Below, one piece after another: positions 22,365 to 31,375 of a stretch of DNA of 33,032 nt. Source of the DNA: an uncultured Acetatifactor sp. (GTDB lineage: Bacteria; Bacillota; Clostridia; Lachnospirales; Lachnospiraceae). The notes beneath the pieces were generated by a model. That model was not told where the DNA came from. It ran no database searches and saw nothing but the letters and a program-made list of their open reading frames with translations. The translations under genes and the position numbers were made by a program. Location: contig CAKRYI010000025.1 of NCBI GenBank assembly GCA_934426825.1, forward strand, positions 1 through 33,032. Direction: 5' to 3'. Position 1 is the stretch's first letter, and every line of letters begins with the position of its first letter.

Positions 22365-23741
22365 ATGACGGGTAGAAAAGTAAAGGTTCTGATGATACAT
22401 CCTGAGATTTCCAGAACCAAATATAACTTTGCGGGAGTGATTGTAAACGAATGTCTGGAGTTGGAATATTTGTCGGCTGTTTTAAAGGAGAAGGGGCATG
22501 ATGCGATTCTCTATGATGTTCAGGTGGAAAACGGCAGGATTCCGGCGGTGCTTAAGCGGGTGAAACCGGACGTGGTTTATGTGTGCGGCAGAACCAGACA
22601 GGAAAATTTTATGCTGGAGTATTGCCGGAACGCAAAGGAATATCATGCGGGCGTGGTTACGATTATCGGGGGAGTGCACGCGCAGTTGTGCTATGAGAGG
22701 ATGTACGCTGACAGTGTGGACTACATTCTGACTACCTTTGACTGCTTTAAGGTTTTGGATATTATCGATTACGCTGTCTGCGGGAAGGCGCTTGATATAG
22801 ATAAGATGGACGGAATCTGTTATAAACAGGGCGGAACATGGCATGCCAATCAGGCGCTTCCTTTTGACATTAATCGTCTGCCGCTGCCGGACAGGAGTTA
22901 TTTTTATGCGCACCCGGAGCATTACCGGTATCTGGAATTAGAACAGGCGGCGTGGGTCAGAACGGCGTACAGTTGTCCTTATAGCTGTAAATTCTGTTTG
23001 CGCAACCGGATGAACGCGGGCAGGTACAGCAGAAGAGAGATAGAAAAAGTGGTGGATGAGATTCAGTCCATCGCATCGGATAATATTTATATTGTGGATG
23101 ATGATTTTCTGGTGGATGAAAAGCGGCTTCAAAAATTTGTCTCACTGCTCAAGGAGAGAAAGATTCGGAAAAATTATATCTGTTACGGCAGAGCGGACTT
23201 TATTGCCACCCATGCCGAACTGATGAAGGAATTAAAAAGTGTGGGACTTTATTATGTGCTGGTAGGGCTGGAGGCATTCAATAACCGGTATCTGGAGGTA
23301 TATCATAAGCGCTCGGATATGTATTATAATACAAAAAGTATTGAAATCTGCCATAAGCTGGGGATTCGGATGATGGGCATGTTTATTGTGGATTTGGATT
23401 ACCGGAGAAAGGATTTTGTAAGGCTTTACCGGTGGATTGAGGAGCATGGCTTAAGGCATGTGGCAATCTCTATTTTTACCCCGGAGCCGGGACTGGAAAC
23501 CTTCCTTGAATATCAGGACAGGATGATAACGGAGAACCCCTCCCATTTTGATTATCTGCATCTGGTGGCGAAACCTGCAAATCTGAGCGTGAAAAGGTAT
23601 TATTTGTATTATTATCTGCTGCTTATCAGGCTGTTCCAGAGGGCGAGACGGGACGGCATATATGATTTCCTGGATTATGGGGATTACATACGGTCGTTTG
23701 TGGCGAATATTTTCCGAAAGCGGAAGAACGATGATGAATAG
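22365..23741 (+). CDS. B12-binding-domain radical SAM protein
   Basis: This 458-residue protein has an N-terminal cobalamin-binding-type Rossmann region (about 1-140: 'VKVLMIHPEI', 'YLSAVLKEKGHDAILYDVQ', 'TIIGGVHAQLCYERM', although the DxHxxG histidine motif is absent). A radical SAM domain follows with C204-x3-C208-x2-C211 (CPYSCKFC) for a 4Fe-4S cluster, and typical later strands ('NIYIVDDDFLVD', 'GLYYVLVGLEAFNN', 'MMGMFIVDLDY', 'AISIFTPEPGLETF'). Relatives are mostly methylases or complex-ring enzymes; the substrate here is unknown. The open frame begins at 22299 inside the tRNA terminator; the ATG at 22365 with GAGGGGGA upstream is the better start. It stands alone, with no pathway genes beside it. 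I see no clear promoter in the 46 bp after the terminator. Confidence 0.85.
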   Translation: MTGRKVKVLMIHPEISRTKYNFAGVIVNECLELEYLSAVLKEKGHDAILYDVQVENGRIPAVLKRVKPDVVYVCGRTRQENFMLEYCRNAKEYHAGVVTIIGGVHAQLCYERMYADSVDYILTTFDCFKVLDIIDYAVCGKALDIDKMDGICYKQGGTWHANQALPFDINRLPLPDRSYFYAHPEHYRYLELEQAAWVRTAYSCPYSCKFCLRNRMNAGRYSRREIEKVVDEIQSIASDNIYIVDDDFLVDEKRLQKFVSLLKERKIRKNYICYGRADFIATHAELMKELKSVGLYYVLVGLEAFNNRYLEVYHKRSDMYYNTKSIEICHKLGIRMMGMFIVDLDYRRKDFVRLYRWIEEHGLRHVAISIFTPEPGLETFLEYQDRMITENPSHFDYLHLVAKPANLSVKRYYLYYYLLLIRLFQRARRDGIYDFLDYGDYIRSFVANIFRKRKNDDE

Positions 23742-23895
23742 AACAAGGAAAGGGAGGAACATTCTCTCTGAAATTAAAAAAAATAAAAGGAATCCGGAAA
23801 CGGACGTGGAATATAGAAAATAGGGTCATTGTGTGGAGATACGGATTAACTTGGGGGACGGTTTCTGATGTACCGGGAAAGGAACAGGTATAAAG

Positions 23896-24900
23896 ATGAC
23901 AATAAGAGAAAGTTTGGAACAGTGGGAAAAGGATTATTTAAGCCCGTATGCTGCTCTCAGCATGAATTCCAAGGGGCGCCTGAAGCCGGAGGAACAGTGC
24001 GACATACGGCCTGTTTTTCAGAGAGACAGAGACAGAATTATCCATTGTAAAGCCTTTCGACGTCTGAAAGACAAAACACAGGTTTTCCTGACACCCGAAG
24101 GAGACCATTACAGAACCCGTCTGACACACACATTGGAAGTATCACAGAATGCCCGCACGATAGCAAAAGCGTTGAAATTGAACGAAGAACTGGTGGAAGC
24201 AATCGCCTTGGGACATGATTTGGGGCACACACCCTTTGGTCATGCCGGAGAGAGAGCATTAAACCGCGTATGCCCGCTTGGGTTTGAACACAGCGTACAG
24301 AGCGTGAGAACGGTGGACCGTCTGGAAAAAGGCGGAGCCGGTCTGAATCTTACATATGAGGTGAGGGACGGTATTTTAAATCACCAGACTATCGGAAAAC
24401 CCCATACTCTGGAGGGGAAGGTTGTCCGCCTTTCCGATAAGATTGCTTACATACATCATGATATGGACGATGCCGTGAGGGCAGGAATACTGGCGGAAAC
24501 AGATGTGCCGCAGGATATTCGGGATGTGCTCGGTTCCACCCCCGGAGAGCGGCTGGATCATTTTATACATGACATTGTAATCAACAGTATGGATAAAAAT
24601 GATATTGTGATGTCGGACACCGTGGCGGAAGCCATGAAAAAGATACGGCAGTTTATGTTTGAGAGGGTCTACACCAATCCGGTGGCAAAGAGCGAAGAAA
24701 GCAAAGCGGAAATGCTGATGGAGACCCTGTATCACCACTATATGAAAAACATTGACAGCCTTCCGGATGAATTCCTTAATTTGATTTCGGAGGGAGAGCC
24801 GAGAGAGCAGGTAGTCTGCGACTATGTGGGAGCCATGAGCGACCGGTTTGCCATTGCGGTCTATGAGGATATTTACATTCCCAAGTCATGGCAGATTTAG
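23896..24900 (+). CDS. dgt: dGTPase-like HD-domain nucleotide triphosphohydrolase
   Basis: This 334-residue protein belongs to the deoxyguanosinetriphosphate triphosphohydrolase-like HD family, which removes triphosphate from dNTPs. H78 (LTHTLEVSQ) and H107-D108 (ALGHDLGHTPFGHAGE) form the metal site, and later 'LSDKIAYIHHDMDDAVR' supplies the last Asp. The N-terminal 'RDRDRIIHCKAFRRLKDKTQVF' is characteristic. The 154-bp gap before it has no clear promoter or strong ribosome binding site. It is directly upstream of dnaG and rpoD, a common clostridial arrangement that fits a role in balancing DNA precursors. Confidence 0.92.
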   Translation: MTIRESLEQWEKDYLSPYAALSMNSKGRLKPEEQCDIRPVFQRDRDRIIHCKAFRRLKDKTQVFLTPEGDHYRTRLTHTLEVSQNARTIAKALKLNEELVEAIALGHDLGHTPFGHAGERALNRVCPLGFEHSVQSVRTVDRLEKGGAGLNLTYEVRDGILNHQTIGKPHTLEGKVVRLSDKIAYIHHDMDDAVRAGILAETDVPQDIRDVLGSTPGERLDHFIHDIVINSMDKNDIVMSDTVAEAMKKIRQFMFERVYTNPVAKSEESKAEMLMETLYHHYMKNIDSLPDEFLNLISEGEPREQVVCDYVGAMSDRFAIAVYEDIYIPKSWQI

Positions 24901-24962
24901 CGGCAAAACCGCAGGCGGATGAGAAAGTAAAGCATTGCGCAAGCGAATAGAGAGGTTGTAAA

Positions 24963-26735
24963 GTGTATTATTCTGAGGAACTAATTGAGGAAGTCAGAAT
25001 GAAAAACGACATCGTGGATGTGGTGTCGGGTTATGTAAAGCTACAAAAAAAGGGAAGCAACCACTGGGGGTGCTGTCCCTTTCATAATGAAAAAACGCCC
25101 TCTTTTTCCGTGTCAGGAGAAAAGCAGATGTATTACTGCTTTGGCTGTCATGCCAGCGGAAATGTTTACACCTTTCTCATGAAGTATGAGAATTACACGT
25201 TTCCGGAGGCGGTCAGGGCTTTAGCTGACCGGGCGGGGGTTGCGCTCCCGCAGGTGGAGGAGTCTGCCGAAATGCACGAGAAGGCAAACCGGCGGATGCG
25301 TCTTTTGGAGGTCAACAAAGAGGCAGCAAAGTATTTTTACTATCAGCTTCGGACACCTCACGGGGAAATCGGATACAATTACCTGAAAAAAAGGGAACTG
25401 TCCGATGAAACCATGCACAAGTTCGGACTTGGGTATGCCGGAAAAAGCGGTGCTTATCTGGTGCAGTATCTGCGCCAGAAAGGATTTGAGGACGAAATTA
25501 TCAAAGAGGCGGGACTGGCAAATTTCACGGAGCGTTCCGGACTTATCAGCCAGTTCTGGAATCGTGTGATGTTTCCCATACAGGACATTAACCACCGGGT
25601 TATCGGTTTTGGCGGACGAGTCATGGGAGACGGTGAGCCGAAGTATTTAAACTCACCGGAAACACCGATTTTTGACAAGAGAAGGAATTTGTACGGGTTA
25701 AATTTTGCCCGCACGGCGAGAAGCGGGAATATTATTTTATGTGAAGGCTATATGGACGTGATTGCCATGCACCAGGCAGGGTTTTCGCAGGCGGTGGCGT
25801 CCTTGGGAACTGCTTTTACCGCAGAACAGGCAAATCTTTTGCACCGCTACACGGAGAATGTGCTGCTGGCATACGACAGTGACGGTGCGGGAGTGAAAGC
25901 CGCCCTCAGGGGTATCGGTATTCTGCGGCAGGCGGGATTGACCGGAAAAGTCATTAATATGCGGCCCTACAAAGACCCGGATGAATTTATTAAAAATCTG
26001 GGAAAAGAGGCATTTCAGGAGAGGATTGACCAGGCGGAGAACAGCTTTTTCTTTGAACTGCGCATGTTGCAGGATAATTTTGACTTAAATGACCCGGAAT
26101 CAAAAACAAAGTTTCACCGGGAAATTGCCCACAAACTTTGTGAATTTGAGGAGGATGTGGAGCGGGAAAATTATCTGCAGGCAGTGGCGGACAAGTATCA
26201 CATCGGTGTGGACAACCTTAGAAAACTGGTGCTTTCCTATGCGGTGCAGACCGGCGGGGCAAGACCGGTTGAGCGACCGAAGTCCGGCGTACAGCCGAAG
26301 AACACACCGGAGGAGACCGCCAAAAAGTCGCAGAGGCTTTTGCTCACATGGATAACGGATGACCCCGGCATTTATCAGAAAATCACGGGTTATATCTCAC
26401 CGGAGGACTTTACGGAGGATTTGTACCGCAAGGTGGCGGAGAGGCTGTTTGATGATTTGGAAAAAGGGCATTATCAGCCGGCAGACATTATCAGTATGTT
26501 TGAGGATGAAGAGGAACAGCGGGAGGCGGCAAGCCTTTTTCACACAAAGCTGCCGGAGATTACCACGATTCAGGAGCAGGAAAAGGCGTTCCACGATATT
26601 CTGTTAGCCGTAAAGAAAAACAGCTATGAATATTATACGTCAAAGCTGGGAACAGATGTAAATGCCTTAAAACAGGTAGTTGCAGGGAAAAAAGCATTGG
26701 AAGAGCTTGCAAAGGTGCATATTTCTTTGAAATAG
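24963..26735 (+). CDS. dnaG: DNA primase DnaG
   Basis: This 590-residue primase would make RNA primers at the replication fork. The N-terminal CHC2 zinc finger has C38-x2-H41 and C59-x2-C62. The RNA polymerase/TOPRIM core follows (about 120-370), with 'FGGRVMGDGEPKYLNSPETPIF', the TOPRIM Glu in ILCEGYMDVIAMH and the DSDGAG acidic motif. The C-terminal helicase-binding region ends at 590. The start is GTG at 24963 after AGAGAGG. It is 62 bp after dgt and 80 bp before rpoD. Confidence 0.97.
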   Translation: MYYSEELIEEVRMKNDIVDVVSGYVKLQKKGSNHWGCCPFHNEKTPSFSVSGEKQMYYCFGCHASGNVYTFLMKYENYTFPEAVRALADRAGVALPQVEESAEMHEKANRRMRLLEVNKEAAKYFYYQLRTPHGEIGYNYLKKRELSDETMHKFGLGYAGKSGAYLVQYLRQKGFEDEIIKEAGLANFTERSGLISQFWNRVMFPIQDINHRVIGFGGRVMGDGEPKYLNSPETPIFDKRRNLYGLNFARTARSGNIILCEGYMDVIAMHQAGFSQAVASLGTAFTAEQANLLHRYTENVLLAYDSDGAGVKAALRGIGILRQAGLTGKVINMRPYKDPDEFIKNLGKEAFQERIDQAENSFFFELRMLQDNFDLNDPESKTKFHREIAHKLCEFEEDVERENYLQAVADKYHIGVDNLRKLVLSYAVQTGGARPVERPKSGVQPKNTPEETAKKSQRLLLTWITDDPGIYQKITGYISPEDFTEDLYRKVAERLFDDLEKGHYQPADIISMFEDEEEQREAASLFHTKLPEITTIQEQEKAFHDILLAVKKNSYEYYTSKLGTDVNALKQVVAGKKALEELAKVHISLK

Positions 26736-26815
26736 CGTTAAAAATAGTTACCGAAAATGCTATCAAATAATATACAAAAGGAAATGAGATTTCTGGGAAG
26801 GATGGAACCACGAAA

Positions 26816-27928
26816 ATGGACGAAAACACACAGGCAAAATTTGAAGAGAAAATAAAAGAGCTCTTGAATATGGCAAAAAAGAAGAAAAATGTGCTGGAGT
26901 ATCAGGAAATCAGCGACTTTTTTGCAGATATGTCTCTTGAGGAGGAGCAGTTCGAGAAGATTCTGGAAGTATTGGACCAGAATAATGTGGACGTGCTTCG
27001 CATCACGGATGATGATGACGTGGATGAGGAGGAGATTCTGCTGACCGAGGAGGACGAGGTGGATGTGGAGAATATCGACCTTTCCGTTCCCGACGGTATC
27101 AGCATTGAGGACCCTGTCCGCATGTATCTGAAAGAGATTGGTAAAGTTCCCCTTCTGAGTGCAGAGGAAGAGATTGAACTGGCAAAGAGAATGGAGCTTG
27201 GAGATCAGGAGGCGAAAAAGCGTCTGGCAGAGGCAAACCTGCGTCTGGTTGTCAGCATTGCCAAGAGATATGTGGGACGTGGAATGCTGTTTTTGGATTT
27301 GATTCAGGAGGGCAATCTGGGTCTGATTAAGGCAGTGGAAAAGTTTGATTACCGCAAGGGATATAAGTTCTCCACCTACGCAACATGGTGGATTCGTCAG
27401 GCAATCACCAGAGCCATTGCAGACCAGGCAAGAACCATTCGTATTCCCGTGCATATGGTAGAAACCATCAACAAGCTGATTCGTGTCAGCCGCCAGCTTT
27501 TGCAGGAGTTAGGCAGAGAGCCGTCTCCGGAAGAAATTGCGGCAGAAATGAACATGCCTGTTGAGAGAGTGCGCGAAATTTTAAAAATCAGTCAGGAGCC
27601 TGTTTCCTTGGAGACCCCTATCGGTGAGGAGGAGGACAGCCATTTGGGTGATTTCATTCAGGATGACAATGTTCCCGTGCCTTCCGACGCGGCAGCATTT
27701 ACACTGTTAAAAGAGCAGTTGGTGGAAGTTTTGGGAACCCTTACCGAGAGAGAGCAGAAGGTTCTGCGTCTCCGCTTTGGTCTGGATGACGGACGTGCCC
27801 GCACTCTGGAAGAGGTCGGCAAGGAATTCAATGTCACCAGAGAGCGTATCAGACAGATTGAGGCAAAGGCACTCAGAAAGCTGCGTCATCCCAGCCGCAG
27901 CCGCAAATTAAAGGATTATCTGGATTGA
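26816..27928 (+). CDS. rpoD: Primary RNA polymerase sigma factor RpoD/SigA
   Basis: This 370-residue housekeeping sigma factor begins with an acidic, reduced region 1.1 (a strongly acidic run around 60-95), then region 1.2 (DPVRMYLKEIGKVPLL), region 2 with 'LIQEGNLGLIKAVEKFDY' and 'FSTYATWWIRQAITRAI' for -10 recognition and melting, region 3, and region 4 with the 'LTEREQKVLRLRFGL' and 'VTRERIRQIEAKALRKLR' helix-turn-helix for -35 recognition. A GGAAGGAT site lies upstream. Its TGA overlaps the trmK ATG by one base. Confidence 0.98.
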   Translation: MDENTQAKFEEKIKELLNMAKKKKNVLEYQEISDFFADMSLEEEQFEKILEVLDQNNVDVLRITDDDDVDEEEILLTEEDEVDVENIDLSVPDGISIEDPVRMYLKEIGKVPLLSAEEEIELAKRMELGDQEAKKRLAEANLRLVVSIAKRYVGRGMLFLDLIQEGNLGLIKAVEKFDYRKGYKFSTYATWWIRQAITRAIADQARTIRIPVHMVETINKLIRVSRQLLQELGREPSPEEIAAEMNMPVERVREILKISQEPVSLETPIGEEEDSHLGDFIQDDNVPVPSDAAAFTLLKEQLVEVLGTLTEREQKVLRLRFGLDDGRARTLEEVGKEFNVTRERIRQIEAKALRKLRHPSRSRKLKDYLD

Positions 27929-28653
27929 TGACGGACAAGAAAATTGTGCTTTCCGAAAGACTGCAAAGCCTGGCAGAGATGGTGACAAAAGGAAACCGGG
28001 TGGCGGATGTGGGATGCGACCACGGTTTTGTGTCCATTTATCTCATCAAACAGGGTATCAGCCCGAAGGTACTGGCAATGGATGTAAGGTCGGGGCCTTT
28101 GGCGAGAGCAAAGGAGCACATTGCGGAGTATGGGATGGGAGAATACATAGAGACGCGCCTGTCGGACGGACTTTTGGAGCTGCGTTCCGGCGAAGCGGAT
28201 ACTTTGGTGTGCGCAGGCATGGGCGGTCCTCTTATGATGAAAATTCTGACGGACAGCAGGGATAAAGCGATAGAACTAAAGGAACTGATTTTGCAGCCGC
28301 AGTCGGAACTCCCGGAGTTTCGCCTTTTCCTACAAACACAGGGATATGAAACGTTGGAGGAGAATATATTGTGCGAAGAAGGCAAATACTATTTCCTCTT
28401 CCGGGTACACTATACCGGGGCGGTTTCACAGGATACGGAAAAAGAGACAGACAGACTGTATTTTAAGTATGGAAAGCTGCTTTTGGAGCAGAGACACCCG
28501 GTGCTGCGGGAATATCTGCAGTACAGTTTGCAGGTGACAGAGCAGATAAAGGAAAGCCTTTCCGGGCAGGATAAGGAGAGAGCCAAGATAAGGCTTGTGC
28601 AGGTGGAACAGGAGCTTGCGGATTTGGAGGCTGCTTTGGAATTTTGGAAATAG
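27928..28653 (+). CDS. trmK: tRNA (adenine-22-N1)-methyltransferase TrmK
   Basis: This 241-residue class I SAM-dependent methyltransferase methylates A22 in tRNAs. 'VADVGCDHGFVSIYL' is motif I, 'AMDVRSGPLARAKEHI' motif II and 'LVCAGMGGPLM' a conserved family segment. Length and motifs match YqfN/TrmK of Bacillus. I set the ATG at 27928, overlapping the rpoD stop (TGATG); the TTG three bases upstream is also possible. The Nif3-like gene that often follows trmK is missing here. Confidence 0.92.
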   Translation: MTDKKIVLSERLQSLAEMVTKGNRVADVGCDHGFVSIYLIKQGISPKVLAMDVRSGPLARAKEHIAEYGMGEYIETRLSDGLLELRSGEADTLVCAGMGGPLMMKILTDSRDKAIELKELILQPQSELPEFRLFLQTQGYETLEENILCEEGKYYFLFRVHYTGAVSQDTEKETDRLYFKYGKLLLEQRHPVLREYLQYSLQVTEQIKESLSGQDKERAKIRLVQVEQELADLEAALEFWK

Positions 28654-28706
28654 CAGATGCAACAGACCGAAAGGTATATGAAGGTATAATGTCAAGAAGG
28701 GCAGGT

Positions 28707-30368
28707 ATGAGAATGTACACGATTACGATAAACGGAGAACAGAAACAGTATCCGCAGGGAACCACTTATGAGAACATTGCGGAGGAGTATCAGGAGCAGT
28801 ACAATAACCTGATTGCAGTGGTGGCAGCCAACGGCAAAATCAGAGAGCTGTTTAAACGTGTTACAAGAGACTGTAAACTGGATTTTTTCACGCTGAAGGA
28901 TGACATTGGATATAAGACTTATGTCAGAACCGCAACCATGTTGCTCTTGAAGGGCGTGTTTGATGTGTTCGGCGAGGAAAGCTGTCAGAAGTGCCGCGTG
29001 GAATTTGCGGTGGGAAACGGTTCTTACATCAATCCCTGCGGCAGTATTGCCGCTACGGCGGAAAATGCCGAAAAGATAAAGAACAGAATGTTGGAACTGG
29101 TGGAGAAAAAAACTCCTTTTATGAAAAAATCCTATCCCATTGAGGACGCCATGGAGCTGTTCCGCAGCCATCATATGGAGGATAAAGAAAAGCTGTTCCA
29201 TTATCGTATGAGTTCTTTTGTCAATATTTATGAGATTGAGGGATATTACGACTATTACTACGGTTATATGATGCCCAATGCAGGTTATGTGAAATGGTTT
29301 GACGTCATCGCTTATGATGACGGATTTATGCTGGTACTGCCGGAAAAGAAAAATCCCACGGTGGTGGAGCCGTTCAAGGAGAGGAAAAAATTGTTCCAGA
29401 CTTTGAAAGATTCCGAGGACTGGGGCAGAAAGATTGGAATAGCCACAGTCGGAGATTTGAATGACGGAATCTGCAGCGGTTCTTTGAGTGAGCTGATTCT
29501 GGTACAGGAAGCGGAGCAGGAGCGCAAGATTGGTGAGATTGCCAAGGATATTGTAAACCGGGGCGGCGTCAAGTTTGTTATGATTGCGGGACCTTCCTCC
29601 TCAGGCAAAACGTCCTTCTCCCACAGATTGTCCATTCAGCTTCGCACCCTCGGAAAAGTGCCCCATCCCATCGGGCTGGATGACTATTTCGTGGACAGGG
29701 AACAGACACCGAGAGATGAGAACGGAGATTATAATTTTGAATGTCTGGAAGCCATTGACGTCAAGAAATTCAACGAGGATATGACGAGACTGTTGAATGG
29801 CGAGAGAGTGGAAATGCCCTCCTTTAACTTTAAGATAGGAAAAAGAGAGTATCACGGAAACTATAAGCAGCTCGGACCGGATGATATTCTGGTCATTGAG
29901 GGAATCCATGGATTGAACGAAAAGACTTCCTATGCGCTGCCGGAGGAGAGCAAGTACAAAATTTACATCAGCGCTTTGACAAATATCAATGTAGACGACC
30001 ACAACCGGATTCCGACCACGGACGGCAGATTGTTACGGCGTATGGTGAGGGATGCCCGCACCAGAGGTTCCGATGCGAGAAGAACCATTCAGATGTGGCC
30101 CTCCGTCCGCAGAGGGGAGGAAGAGAATATTTTCCCTTTCCAGGAGCAGGCGGACGCCATGTTTAACTCTGTCATGATTTATGAGCTGGCAGTGCTCAAG
30201 CCGTTTGCGGAGCCTTTGCTGTTCCAGATTCCAAAGGACGCACCGGAATACTATGAGGCGAAGAGACTGCTTAAGTTTTTGGATTACTTCTTAAGCCTGC
30301 CCAGCGAGAGTATCCCCAATAATTCCATTTGCAGGGAGTTTGTAGGCGGAAGCTGCTTTAATGTGTAG
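28707..30368 (+). CDS. Nucleoside kinase with N-terminal TGS/ThrRS-like region (uridine kinase family)
   Basis: This 553-residue protein fuses an N-terminal TGS-like beta-grasp (about 1-65, 'YTITINGEQKQYPQGTTYENI'), a ThrRS second-additional-domain-like region (about 66-260) and a C-terminal P-loop kinase of the uridine kinase/phosphoribulokinase group. The Walker A is GPSSSGKTSFS; 'HPIGLDDYFVDREQTPRDENG' and 'VIEGIHGLNEK' are family motifs. It would phosphorylate a nucleoside, uridine being the likely but unproven substrate. I chose ATG 28707 (AAGAAGGGCAGG upstream) over an earlier start overlapping trmK. Relatives of this architecture occur widely in Clostridia. It is 53 bp after trmK, so probably co-transcribed. 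Confidence 0.87.
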   Translation: MRMYTITINGEQKQYPQGTTYENIAEEYQEQYNNLIAVVAANGKIRELFKRVTRDCKLDFFTLKDDIGYKTYVRTATMLLLKGVFDVFGEESCQKCRVEFAVGNGSYINPCGSIAATAENAEKIKNRMLELVEKKTPFMKKSYPIEDAMELFRSHHMEDKEKLFHYRMSSFVNIYEIEGYYDYYYGYMMPNAGYVKWFDVIAYDDGFMLVLPEKKNPTVVEPFKERKKLFQTLKDSEDWGRKIGIATVGDLNDGICSGSLSELILVQEAEQERKIGEIAKDIVNRGGVKFVMIAGPSSSGKTSFSHRLSIQLRTLGKVPHPIGLDDYFVDREQTPRDENGDYNFECLEAIDVKKFNEDMTRLLNGERVEMPSFNFKIGKREYHGNYKQLGPDDILVIEGIHGLNEKTSYALPEESKYKIYISALTNINVDDHNRIPTTDGRLLRRMVRDARTRGSDARRTIQMWPSVRRGEEENIFPFQEQADAMFNSVMIYELAVLKPFAEPLLFQIPKDAPEYYEAKRLLKFLDYFLSLPSESIPNNSICREFVGGSCFNV

Positions 30369-30892
30369 GGCGAGAGGTGTAGGGGAGTTGCGGGTGTGAG
30401 CGACTGCACCTGATATGAGAGAGGGTGTAGTTGACAGAAGGCCAGCAGGTTGACAAGGATGCCGGCGGCATGAGGAGCGCAGCAATACTCGGAAAACTGG
30501 CAGTGGTTCTAAAATGTGATTTCTTGTAAAGTGTACCCACTTTTTTTGCTGGAAAAGTGGGTACGATTTGCTACTTTTTGCACATAGACCCATTTAGGGC
30601 GTTAAAAGCACTCAAAATGAGCAAAATTGCAGGAAAAAGTGGGTATAAATTTGCAGAAATGCTATTTTATACCCATTTGCTGTATCTCACAGGAAGAAAT
30701 CTGAGCGTATCATACTTGCATAATCTGCACGTATCAATCTTATTTCAAGCATGTGACAATATAGTGAAATAAGCATGTGGAATGGAAATGAATTATATAG
30801 AAGAATTATGGACATGAGATATAGAAATATATAATAGAAATGTGAAACAAAAGTGTGAAATAAAAATATGCAGGCTCAAAAGAGCATGTTAC
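30369..30892. other. Intergenic region of about 520 bp
   Basis: It holds the second repeat cluster (30505-30674) and a GC-richer first part (30369-30500) with an imperfect hairpin around 30376-30412 and a 32-codon TTG-start frame (30431-30529) whose translation looks somewhat protein-like. From about 30690 to 30880 it is AT-rich with repeated GTGAAAYA-like words and nothing recognisable. No clear terminator for the upstream operon was found. Confidence 0.5.
30505..30675. repeat. Second cluster of the GGTCTATG-N22-CCACTTTT repeat family (three units)
   Basis: Unit a (30505-30544, forward) has a diverged GGTTCTA box and CCACTTTT at its end. Unit b (30553-30590, inverted) runs from AAAAGTGG to CATAGACC with the same 22-bp interval as in the first cluster. 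Unit c (30635-30674, inverted) ends in TATACCC. Units a and b form a perfect 12-bp stem, 30533-30544 with 30553-30564. A 10-bp stem, 30640-30649 with 30666-30675, lies in unit c. The 20-base word TTTTTTTGCTGGAAAAGTGG (30541-30560) matches the first cluster (334-353) at 19 positions. Confidence 0.8.
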
Positions 30893-30922
30893 TTGCTTTT
30901 TTGGCGGGATATGGTATATACT
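30893..30922 (+). promoter_or_regulatory. Promoter of the RNase P RNA gene
   Basis: TTGCTT (30893-30898) and TATACT (30917-30922) are 18 bp apart. The expected start at about 30928 coincides with the 5' side of the closing stem of rnpB. Confidence 0.65.
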
Positions 30923-30927
30923 ACTAG

Positions 30928-31281
30928 TGTGTAAGTAAGACAAATAATCGCGGCCACAGCAATGTGGGTGAGGAAAGTCCGGGCTTCATAGGGCAGGATG
31001 CCAGATAACGTCTGGTGGAGGCGACTCCAAGGCTAGTGCAACAGAAAGATACCGCCGGTTTGCTGTATGCAGACAGGTAAGGGTGGAAAGGCAGCTTAAG
31101 AGACTACCGTCCGTCTGGTAACAGGCGGAGCCATGTAAACCCCATCCGAAGCAAGACCAAGAAGAAAGCAACAGGCTTGCCCGGCCTGCTTTCAGGTGGG
31201 TTGCTTGATGCGGCTGGCGACAGCCGTACTAGATAGATGATTATTCAACGACATAACCCGGCTTATCGTTTTGCTTACACA
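30928..31281 (+). ncRNA. rnpB: RNase P RNA
   Basis: This catalytic RNA matures tRNA 5' ends. The universally conserved parts are present: GAGGAAAGTCCGGGC at about 30971, AGAAAGATACCGCC at about 31044, GGGTGGAAAGGCAG near 31080, GGTAACAGGCGGAGCC... with GTAAACCCCA near 31136, and the final 'AGATAGATGATTATTC...ACATAACCCGGCTTA' region. The ends pair as TGTGTAAG (30928-30935) with CTTACACA (31274-31281). Length is about 354 nt. A promoter precedes it and a terminator follows. Confidence 0.96.
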
Positions 31282-31296
31282 AGTGAAAACAAGATG

Positions 31297-31332
31297 GACT
31301 GTCCTTTTCCTACGGCGAAGGCAGTCTTTTTT
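31297..31332 (+). terminator. Intrinsic terminator after rnpB
   Basis: GACTG (31297-31301), a bulged T, then CCTT pair with AAGG and CAGTC (31322-31326), followed by six T (31327-31332). Confidence 0.8.
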
Positions 31333-31375
31333 CGTAAGAGAAAAACAGTGTTCACAGGCACAATGGAGGATGCGG

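Noticed and set aside
30431..30529. 32-codon TTG-start frame with a GAGAGGG upstream
   Set aside because: The translation is mildly protein-like, but the start is poor and the frame runs into the second repeat cluster. It may be a relic; support is too weak to call it a gene.
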